From: Sphingomonas bacterium
Lineage (GTDB): Bacteria > Pseudomonadota > Alphaproteobacteria > Sphingomonadales > Sphingomonadaceae
DNA length: 51,210 nt
Assembly (NCBI RefSeq): GCF_903642285.1
Contig: NZ_CAHJWJ010000024.1
Span: 1 to 51,210, forward strand
Direction of reading: 5' to 3'
Below, piece after piece: positions 29,709 through 36,596 of the stretch. How positions within the stretch are numbered: the first letter of the stretch is position 1; the number at the start of each line of letters is the position of its first letter. The position numbers and the translations under genes are program-made. A model generated the notes under the pieces. That model was not told the origin of the DNA and searched no databases. It was given only the letters and a program-made list of their open reading frames with translations.

Positions 29709-31613
29709 TTACGGCATCGCCACCACGGGCAGCCACACCCGGCTCGGATTGGCGCCGCCGGTATCCACCGACACGGTCGCTTTCCGGTAATCGCCCGCCT
29801 TCGCCAGGAAGATGTTCGGCACGAAGGTCTGCGGGTTGCGGTCGTACAGCGGGAACAGGCTCGACTGGACCTGCACCATGATCCGGTGGCCGGGCTGGAA
29901 GACGTGGTTCACCGCGGGCAGGCGGAACTTGTATTCCTGGACGCGGCCCGCGGGAATCGCGGTCGGGTGGGCGAAGCTGTCGCGGTACCGGCCGCGGAAG
30001 ATATCGAGACTGATAGGGAGCTCGTACCCGCCCATCTTGGGATCGGCGGGGTTCTCGTCGGGCAGCACGTCGATGACCTTCACGACGAAATCGCCGTCGG
30101 TGCCCGTCGTGCGTGCGAACAGGTCCGCGATCGGTACGCCGGAGACCTTCACCGGCTTGGTCAGGACGGGCGTTTCGTAGGTCAGCACGTCGGTGCGCCC
30201 GTCGACCCCGCGCTGATCGCTGACCAGCCAGTCGCCCCAACGGCCGTCGCCGAAATTAACCGGCCGCGGCAGATGCGGGACGGGTTTCGCGGGATCGGAG
30301 ACATAGCTGTCGCTGCCCGCCGCGGCCTTGTCGAACCCGAGCCCGCCCCCGGGCGCGAGGTACAGCGGCGTCAGCGGTGCCGCGCAACCGGACTGGCAGG
30401 CGGACGGCCAGGAGGCGAACCGGTCCCAATGATTCTCGCCGGTGTTGTAGATCGTCGCCGACGGCAGACTGACCGCCGGACCGTCCGCCAGATACTGCGC
30501 GAACAGCGGCATCACCATGTCGTCGCGATATTGCGCCGCGGTGTCGCCGTTCCATTTGAACGCACCGAGTTCATAGCCGACGCGGTTGATCTGGCTGTGC
30601 CGCCAGGGGCCCATCACGAGGTGGTTGTTTCCCGTCTTCCCCGCCGCCTTCAGCGCTTCCCAGCTATGGATCGATCCGTACATGTCCTCCTGATCCCACA
30701 GCCCCTGTTCCCAGATCGTCGGGATGTCGGACGGGTTCTGCGCGATCAGCTTGTCGAGCGCCTGACCCTGCCAGAAGCCGTCATAGGCGGGGTGTGCGAC
30801 CATCCGCTGCCAGTACGGCAGCTGGTCGTAGCCCGACTTCTTCGCCCAGTCGCCGGCCGAGATGGAGCGGAAATTGTCGTAGTCGTCATAGTCGGTGCCC
30901 GAGGGCGGGGCCTTGCCCGCGCCCTTGTACCCGGTCTGCCCGCCGAGCCAGCCGATATTGGTCAGCCGGAACGCGCCGTAATGGAACCAGTCGTCGCCCA
31001 TCCAGCCGTCGACCATCGGGCTTTCGGGTGCTGCGACCTTCAGCGCGGGATGCGGATGGAGCAGCGCCATGACGACGGTGAAGCCCTCGTACGACGAACC
31101 GATCATCCCGACGCGGCCGTTCGATTGGGGCAGGTTCGCCTTGTTCACCAGCCAGTCGATCGTGTCGTAGGCGTCGGTGGTATGATCGACCTTGGTCGGG
31201 TTCAGCGGGCCGATGACGGGGCGGGTGACGACATAATCGCCTTCGGAGCCGTATTTGCCGCGGACGTCCTGATAGACGCGGATCCAGCCCGCCTTCACGA
31301 AATCCTCGTCCGACAGCGGCAATGTGGACAGCATGCTCGGGCTGTCCGTCCGGTTCGCGCGCGCCTTCGCGTTGTAGGGCGTGCGCGTCAGGACGATCGG
31401 CGCGTTCGTCGCGGCCTTGGGGATCACGATGACGGTGTAGAGCTTCACCCCGTCACGCATCGGGATCATCACCTCGCGCTTGACGTAATCGGCGGCGGGG
31501 ACGGGGGGCACGAACTTGGCGGGGATGTCGCCCCCGGTGGCCGTCTGCTGTGTGGGGGCCGCGGTGGCGACGCACAGAGCGGCGACCGCCGAGATGGTGA
31601 ACGCGTGGCGCAT
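29709..31613 (-). CDS. alpha-amino acid ester hydrolase (CocE/NonD family, exported)
   Basis: 634 residues with a signal peptide (MRHAFTISAVAALCVATAAP). The alpha/beta hydrolase domain has the nucleophile Ser174 in GSSYEG, Asp307 in GLWDQED and His339 in GPWRHS. The acidic cluster that marks alpha-amino acid ester hydrolases, which binds the substrate amino group, is complete: Asp208, Glu309 and Asp310. A C-terminal jelly-roll domain follows (about 440-634). Enzymes of this type hydrolyse or synthesise esters and amides of alpha-amino acids, including aminopenicillins and cephalosporins such as ampicillin and cephalexin. The natural substrate is unknown. GAAGGGGAA upstream is a good ribosome site. 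Confidence 0.92.
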   Translation of the reverse strand: MRHAFTISAVAALCVATAAPTQQTATGGDIPAKFVPPVPAADYVKREVMIPMRDGVKLYTVIVIPKAATNAPIVLTRTPYNAKARANRTDSPSMLSTLPLSDEDFVKAGWIRVYQDVRGKYGSEGDYVVTRPVIGPLNPTKVDHTTDAYDTIDWLVNKANLPQSNGRVGMIGSSYEGFTVVMALLHPHPALKVAAPESPMVDGWMGDDWFHYGAFRLTNIGWLGGQTGYKGAGKAPPSGTDYDDYDNFRSISAGDWAKKSGYDQLPYWQRMVAHPAYDGFWQGQALDKLIAQNPSDIPTIWEQGLWDQEDMYGSIHSWEALKAAGKTGNNHLVMGPWRHSQINRVGYELGAFKWNGDTAAQYRDDMVMPLFAQYLADGPAVSLPSATIYNTGENHWDRFASWPSACQSGCAAPLTPLYLAPGGGLGFDKAAAGSDSYVSDPAKPVPHLPRPVNFGDGRWGDWLVSDQRGVDGRTDVLTYETPVLTKPVKVSGVPIADLFARTTGTDGDFVVKVIDVLPDENPADPKMGGYELPISLDIFRGRYRDSFAHPTAIPAGRVQEYKFRLPAVNHVFQPGHRIMVQVQSSLFPLYDRNPQTFVPNIFLAKAGDYRKATVSVDTGGANPSRVWLPVVAMP

Positions 31614-31754
31614 GTCGAATTCCCCTTCGATCCCTGGTCGATTGCACGAACGTAGCGGCGGTTTTCGCCGTTGTCGTCGTATTGTCACTTAAAATTGCGA
31701 TAGCCCCTACTGCGGCCGATCGCATAGCGACCGCACGACGAAAGGGCACTCGCC

Positions 31755-32414
31755 TTGGCAACGCAGATGAGCACGATCGGCGTCACCCGCGCCTATGACC
31801 GCTGGGCCCCGATCTACGATCTGGTGTTCGGCGCGGTCTTCCGCCGCGGACGCTTCGCCGCGATCGAGGCGGCGGAGCGGATCGGGGGCCGGATCATCGA
31901 GGTCGGTGTCGGCACCGGCATATCGCTGCCGCAATATTCGCAGCGCAACCGGATCGTCGCGGTCGACCTGTCCGACCCGATGCTGGACAAGGCGCGCAAG
32001 CGGGTCCGACGGCTCGGCCTTACCCATGTCGAGCAGATCGCGGTCGGCGATGCCGAAGCGCTGAACTACGCGGCCAATGCCTTCGACGTCGTGGTCGCGC
32101 AATATGTCGTGACCGCGGTGCCGAACCCCGAACGCGCGCTCGACGAGTTCGCGCGCATCTGCCGGCCGGGCGGCGAGATCGTCATCACGACGCGCGAGGG
32201 CGCGGGCAAGGGCTTGCGCGGACAAATCGAGAAGGCGCTGATGCCGATCACCAGCCGGCTCGGCTTCCGCACCGAATTCCCGTTCGAACGCTATACCGAC
32301 TGGGCGGCGGGGCGCGGGGATATCCGGCTGGTCGAACATCGGCCGCTGCCGCCGTTCGGCCATTTCTCGCTCATCCGATTCGCCAAGCTCGCCACCTCGA
32401 ACGACAGGGCCTGA
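31755..32414 (+). CDS. pmtA: phosphatidylethanolamine N-methyltransferase
   Basis: 219 residues from a TTG at 31755 (AGGG eight bases upstream); an ATG at 31767 is the alternative. A SAM-dependent enzyme methylating phosphatidylethanolamine towards phosphatidylcholine. SAM motif I is IIEVGVGTGISLPQY, preceded by the TRAYDRWAPIYDLVFG start typical of the Rhodobacter-type PmtA; YVVTAVPNPERALDE and REGAGKGLRG follow. It is eight bases upstream of a DUF962-like gene. The phosphatidylserine decarboxylase that makes its substrate is nearby at 34823. Confidence 0.85.
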   Translation: MATQMSTIGVTRAYDRWAPIYDLVFGAVFRRGRFAAIEAAERIGGRIIEVGVGTGISLPQYSQRNRIVAVDLSDPMLDKARKRVRRLGLTHVEQIAVGDAEALNYAANAFDVVVAQYVVTAVPNPERALDEFARICRPGGEIVITTREGAGKGLRGQIEKALMPITSRLGFRTEFPFERYTDWAAGRGDIRLVEHRPLPPFGHFSLIRFAKLATSNDRA

Positions 32415-32422
32415 AGAAACAC

Positions 32423-33019
32423 ATGACCGGCTTTCGCGCACAACTCGCCGAGCAGCGGTGGGACGATCACCGCTTCTACCACCACAGCCTGGTGAACCAG
32501 AGCCTGCACTTCGTCAGTGCCTGCACCTTCCTGGTCGCCTACGCGATCCTGTTCGTCGATCCGGCGGTGGCGAGCCTGCTGGCCTGGGGGGTCGCGATGA
32601 CCAGCCGGCAGGCGGGGCATTTCTTCTTCGAACCCAAGGGCTTCGATCGGGAGAACGGCGTCAGCCACGAGCATAAGGAAGAGATCAAGGTCGGGTATAA
32701 CCTGTTCCGCAAATGGGTGCTGATGAGCATCTGGATGTCGGTCCCGGTCGTGCTGCTGATCGAACCGACCCTGTTCGGCACCATCGAGAAACCCGATGGC
32801 GTCGAATGGTATCTGCGCCATGTCGGGATCGGCTGGCTGATGCTGGGCGTCGGCGCGATCGCGTTCCGGTCGGTGCAATTGTTCGTCCAGCGCGACGTGG
32901 AAACGGGGCTGGTGTGGGCGGTCAAGATCGTCACCGAACCGTTCAGCGATTTCCGGCTGTATCGCGGCGCGCCGGTGCGGTTGCTGCGCAACGTGCGGCC
33001 GGCGGGTCGCGCCGCCTGA
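32423..33019 (+). CDS. membrane protein with DUF962/Mpo1-like motifs
   Basis: 198 residues. HHSLVNQSLHFVSACTFLVA and GHFFFEPKGFDRENG follow the pattern H-x-x-x-N-x-x-(L/I)H and GHFFFE seen in DUF962 proteins; yeast Mpo1 of that family is an iron dioxygenase that shortens 2-hydroxy fatty acids. Three or four hydrophobic helices are visible (28-55, 98-115, 130-150). The match is by motif only, and the family is often just annotated as hypothetical. Its operon partner is pmtA, which suggests a lipid role. Confidence 0.6.
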   Translation: MTGFRAQLAEQRWDDHRFYHHSLVNQSLHFVSACTFLVAYAILFVDPAVASLLAWGVAMTSRQAGHFFFEPKGFDRENGVSHEHKEEIKVGYNLFRKWVLMSIWMSVPVVLLIEPTLFGTIEKPDGVEWYLRHVGIGWLMLGVGAIAFRSVQLFVQRDVETGLVWAVKIVTEPFSDFRLYRGAPVRLLRNVRPAGRAA

Positions 33020-33037
33020 AGCAAAACAGAACCTGTG

Positions 33038-33117
33038 CTCACCCTTCGCCGCCTTCGGTGCCTTTTCCCTCTCCCAGCGGGAGAGGGGGGAGGCGCGAAG
33101 CGGCGGAAGGGTGAGGG
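33038..33117. repeat. dispersed palindromic element, CTCACCCTTC family
   Basis: CTCACCCTTCGCCGCCTTCG pairs loosely with GCGAAGCGGCGGAAGGGTGA, and the centre CCCTCTCCC...GGGAGAGGG forms an inner hairpin. Similar elements are common between genes in several proteobacteria. It lies between the converging DUF962-like and aminotransferase genes and may serve as a terminator. Confidence 0.75.
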
Positions 33118-33128
33118 CAGGTTTGTCG

Positions 33129-34790
33129 CTATCCGCCGCCCAGTCGCACCCTCAACGCCTGCCGCAGGACCCCACGCCGCAACGCCTTGTCGGTCAGTCC
33201 TTCACCACCGTCCCACCAACCATCGCTGCGCATCGCCTCGGCGGCCGCAGCGAACCGCCGGACGATATCCGCGAACAGGCCGTCGTCGATGTCCAGGCTG
33301 AAGATCAGCCGCCCCGTCCCCACCCAGCTGAGCGCAAGCCCCTGGCTGCGGAGATAATATTGGAACATCCAGTTATACGCGGACGGGCGGGTGTAGAGGA
33401 TCGTCCAGATCGATTGGAGATGCGCGACCGCGACCGGCGCGCCGACGTCCGCCAATGCGCGGTCGAACTGCGCCGCGCGCGCGTTCCAGCGTTCGTCCAG
33501 CCCGTCGTATCGCGCACGCCATTCGGGCAGGTCGATCCGGCGCAGGAACGCGTTCATCGCGCCCATGACATAGGGGTGCGCGTTGAACGTCCCGCGGGCG
33601 AAACAGATGTCGAGCGGCCGATCGTCGCGGTACCGCTTCATCAGCGCGGCGCGCCCGGCCAGCACGCCCACAGGCAAGCCGCCGCCCAGCGTCTTGCCAT
33701 AGGTCACCATGTCGGGCCTGACGCCGAAATATTCCGCCGCGCCGCCGGGGGCGAGGCGGAAGCCGACGAACACCTCGTCGAAGATCAGCGGGATGGCGTT
33801 CGCACGGCAGGTCTCCGCCAGCCGGTGCAGCCATTCGCGATAGGCGGGCAGGTCGGTTCCGGCCTTGCGCCCGCTGTCGACCAGCTGGTTGTCCGACGGC
33901 GCGCTGCCATTGGGGTGCAGTGCCTGGAGCGGATTGACGAGGACGCAGGCGATGTCGTCGCGCGTCGCCAGCACCGCGAGCGTGGCGTCGGACATCTCCG
34001 CCAGCGTCAGCGTGTCGTCCTCCGCGACCGGGTTGCCGATGCCGGGCTGCACGTCGCCCCACCAGCCGTGATAGGCCCCCGCGAACCGCACCAGCCGCCG
34101 CCGCCCGGTGTGATAGCGCGCGAGGCGCACCGCCTGCATCACGGCTTCGGTGCCCGACATGTGGAACGACACCTCGTCCATGCCCGACAATGCGGTCAGG
34201 CGACGGACATTGTCGGCGACGAGCGGATGGTACGCGCCGAGCACCGGCCCGAGCGTCTCGACGGCTTTCGCACCCTCGGCGATCGTCTGCTTGTAGAATT
34301 CATAGCCGAACAGCTTGACGCCGTAGGAGCCGGTCAGGTCGATCAGCCGGTTGCCGTCGAGATCGACCACGACCGGTCCCTCGGACCGTTCGAGGAACGC
34401 GCCGGTGCCGAGCGTGGCGCGGACGCGCGCGCTGAACGGGAAGGGAACGCGGTAGGCACCGGTGAATTGCAGGTCGGACAGGCCGGTGCGCGCCTCCGCG
34501 GTCAAGGCGAGCGTCTTCGCGAACCGCGTCTTGTAGAGCGCGCCCAGCCGGTCGAACGCTTCGGCGCGGCGGGCGGCGACGTGCACCGACGCGCCGTCCA
34601 CACGGAAGAACCGGTCGTCGTCATGGCTGAAGGCCGGGATTTGCCCGGCGATCCGCTTCGCCAACCGGACGTGCCCGCCGAGCGACGGGTGTTTCGCGCG
34701 CGACAGCGCGAGACGACTGCGCCCCTTCGTCAGCGCGAGGGCGGTCACGGCGGTGGCACCGAGCAATCCGGTGATCTTGCTGCGTTTCAT
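33129..34790 (-). CDS. class III aminotransferase, glutamate-1-semialdehyde aminotransferase-like
   Basis: 553 residues from the ATG at 34790 with GGAAGGTGGG upstream. PLP-dependent fold-type I enzyme: SGTEAVMQAVRLAR, FAGAYHGWWGD, FDEVFVGFRL and the PLP lysine, about residue 366, in VTYGKTLGGGLPVG. It is about 110 residues longer than HemL because of an N-terminal extension that begins with a possible membrane helix (KITGLLGATAVTALAL). As ALA is made by HemA in this organism, a role in heme synthesis is unlikely. It starts 33 bases from the divergent psd gene, so a lipid or head-group role is possible. Substrate unknown. Confidence 0.82.
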   Translation of the reverse strand: MKRSKITGLLGATAVTALALTKGRSRLALSRAKHPSLGGHVRLAKRIAGQIPAFSHDDDRFFRVDGASVHVAARRAEAFDRLGALYKTRFAKTLALTAEARTGLSDLQFTGAYRVPFPFSARVRATLGTGAFLERSEGPVVVDLDGNRLIDLTGSYGVKLFGYEFYKQTIAEGAKAVETLGPVLGAYHPLVADNVRRLTALSGMDEVSFHMSGTEAVMQAVRLARYHTGRRRLVRFAGAYHGWWGDVQPGIGNPVAEDDTLTLAEMSDATLAVLATRDDIACVLVNPLQALHPNGSAPSDNQLVDSGRKAGTDLPAYREWLHRLAETCRANAIPLIFDEVFVGFRLAPGGAAEYFGVRPDMVTYGKTLGGGLPVGVLAGRAALMKRYRDDRPLDICFARGTFNAHPYVMGAMNAFLRRIDLPEWRARYDGLDERWNARAAQFDRALADVGAPVAVAHLQSIWTILYTRPSAYNWMFQYYLRSQGLALSWVGTGRLIFSLDIDDGLFADIVRRFAAAAEAMRSDGWWDGGEGLTDKALRRGVLRQALRVRLGGG

Positions 34791-34822
34791 GCGCCCACCT
34801 TCCCAATAATCGTGACGCCGGC

Positions 34823-35707
34823 ATGACAACGCGTCTGTCCGCGCTTCGCCGATCCTTGGTCCGGCTGTTGCTGCAGGAGGATCTGAACTTCCTGCTGACC
34901 AATCGCATCCCGCGCCGGTTCGCGACGAAGCTGGTGGGACGGATCGCGCGCGTGGAGCATCCGCTGGTCCGCGTGCCCGCGCTCGCGGCGTGGCGGTTCT
35001 TCGCCGGCCCCGACCTGTCGGACGCTGCGACCCTTCGGTTCCGGTCGTTGAAGGACGGCTTCACGCGAAGGCTCCGCCCCGGTGCGCGGTCGTTCGATCC
35101 CGACCCGTCGGTGCTGGCGAGCCCGTGCGACGCGATCGTCGGGGCGCATGGCCGGATCGAGGGCGACGCGCTCTATCAGGTGAAGGGCTTCCCCTACCGG
35201 CTGCAGGATCTGATCCCCGATCGGGCGGTGGCCGCGACGTTCGAGCATGGCTGGTTCGTCACGCTCCGGCTGACCGCGGCGATGTACCACCGCTTCCACG
35301 CGCCCGCGCGCATGACGGTCGAGGGGGTGCGCTATCTCTCGGGGGACTGCTGGAACGTGAACCCGATCGCATTGAAACGCGTCGAACGCCTGTTCTGCCG
35401 CAACGAACGTGTCGTGATCGAGGCGCGGCTGGCGGGGGGAACGCCGGTGCTGCTGGTGCCGGTCGCGGCGATCCTGGTGGCGAGCATCCGGCTGGCGTTC
35501 ATGGATACGGAGCCGATGGCGCGCGACCTGAGGCGCGCGCGGGTGGCCTGCGATGTCGCCTTGGCGAAGGGGGCGGAAATGGGATGGTTCGAGCATGGCT
35601 CGACGATCTTGGTGTTTCTGCCTGCAGGGGCGGTCGGGTCCACCGATCTGGTGGAAGGGCAGGAGATACGGGCTGGAGAGGCTTTGGCGGTGCTGGCGGG
35701 GGGATGA
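34823..35707 (+). CDS. psd: phosphatidylserine decarboxylase
   Basis: 294 residues. It decarboxylates phosphatidylserine to phosphatidylethanolamine with a pyruvoyl group made by self-cleavage. The cleavage site is at Gly259-Ser260 in EHGSTILVF; in the common Psd the motif is LGST or FGST, here HGST. Other conserved parts are SPCDAIVGAHGRI, VKGFPYRLQDLI, RLTAAMYHRFHAP and NPIALKRVERLFCRNER. The length fits the class with an N-terminal membrane-associated region. It provides the substrate of PmtA. Confidence 0.9.
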   Translation: MTTRLSALRRSLVRLLLQEDLNFLLTNRIPRRFATKLVGRIARVEHPLVRVPALAAWRFFAGPDLSDAATLRFRSLKDGFTRRLRPGARSFDPDPSVLASPCDAIVGAHGRIEGDALYQVKGFPYRLQDLIPDRAVAATFEHGWFVTLRLTAAMYHRFHAPARMTVEGVRYLSGDCWNVNPIALKRVERLFCRNERVVIEARLAGGTPVLLVPVAAILVASIRLAFMDTEPMARDLRRARVACDVALAKGAEMGWFEHGSTILVFLPAGAVGSTDLVEGQEIRAGEALAVLAGG

Positions 35708-35723
35708 ACCCTGTCCAGCATAT

Positions 35724-35754
35724 CCGTCATGCCGGGACGAGGCCCGGGATGACG
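35724..35754. repeat. short GTCATGCCGG-family hairpin between convergent genes
   Basis: CCGTCATGCCGGG, ACGAGG, CCCGGGATGACG: a compact version of the dispersed element, with both arms joined and one mismatch. It lies at the convergent 3' ends of psd and the GH75-like gene and is a likely bidirectional terminator. Confidence 0.7.
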
Positions 35755-35761
35755 AAAATAG

Positions 35762-36523
35762 TCAGTCTCTTCCCTTTCGCGCCGCCGCCAGCAACTGCAT
35801 CCCCTCCACGCGAACGATGCCGGCAATATTCGCCGACGTCAGGTCGCCCCGTGCGCTGCCTGGAAACAGGATCGTCGTCACGCCGCCGGTCATGCTCTCC
35901 ATCGGCGACACCACCGCGGTACATTGCCCGCCGCCGCCGCGCGCCGTGCACAGCCGCCGCCCGAGCGCCTGGTGCAGCGCCAGCGATCCTTCGCCCAATT
36001 TGGCATAGGGACCGGTATCCGCGACGATGACCGGGACCGTTCGGCCATTCGCGATCACGACGCCGAAATCGCCGATACCGACTCCGGTCAGCCGTTCGAA
36101 CTCGCCGCGAACGGCTTTCGGACCGGCTTGCGGAATGACGACATAGGGGATCGTCCCGGCATCCACCGGCACTTCCCCGCCTCTGCCGTCGGGCAGCATC
36201 AGCGAGGTCGGACATTGATCGGTGCGGCCGCGGTTCGGGCTGCACGCATAGGCCGATCCGTCGAGATCGACCGCCAGCTTGGAGACGAAAGCCACCGCGC
36301 CGCCCGGCAGCCTGCGAAGCGCGGTGACCGCGTTCGGATCGCCCTTGCAACCATATTTCGGGCGACGGCCGCGGAAGCGACGCTCCCGATCGCACCGGTC
36401 GAACTGCCGGCGATAGTCTTCGTCGATCGCGCGGCCTGCGGGCAGCGTTACGCCCGCAGGCCAGACGGGGGCGGCCGGCGCGACGGACGCGGCGGCGAGG
36501 ATCAGCGCAAGGGGTATCGGCAT
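35762..36523 (-). CDS. secreted protein with GH75 (chitosanase-like) domain
   Basis: 253 residues with a signal peptide (MPIPLALILAAASVAPAAP). The C-terminal half follows the glycoside hydrolase family 75 pattern: DAGTIPYVVIP, GDFGVVIANGRTVPVIVADTGP and LGEGSLALHQALG, with Asp169 and Glu178 at the expected catalytic places. Cysteines at 44, 59, 94, 104 and later positions suggest disulphides. GH75 enzymes cut chitosan; bacterial members like this one are mostly uncharacterised and might act on another periplasmic polymer. No neighbouring carbohydrate genes. Confidence 0.7.
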   Translation of the reverse strand: MPIPLALILAAASVAPAAPVWPAGVTLPAGRAIDEDYRRQFDRCDRERRFRGRRPKYGCKGDPNAVTALRRLPGGAVAFVSKLAVDLDGSAYACSPNRGRTDQCPTSLMLPDGRGGEVPVDAGTIPYVVIPQAGPKAVRGEFERLTGVGIGDFGVVIANGRTVPVIVADTGPYAKLGEGSLALHQALGRRLCTARGGGGQCTAVVSPMESMTGGVTTILFPGSARGDLTSANIAGIVRVEGMQLLAAARKGRD

Positions 36524-36596
36524 GTCGGCGGAAGCCTCGGAGGAGGGACCCTCTCAACCCCTGCGGGTCGACCCCGTTCCCCGGCGGTCGCGTCCG

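Noticed and set aside
33129..34790. Glutamate-1-semialdehyde aminotransferase for heme synthesis (HemL)
   Set aside because: ALA synthase is present in the same window, and the protein is much longer than HemL with an N-terminal anchor.
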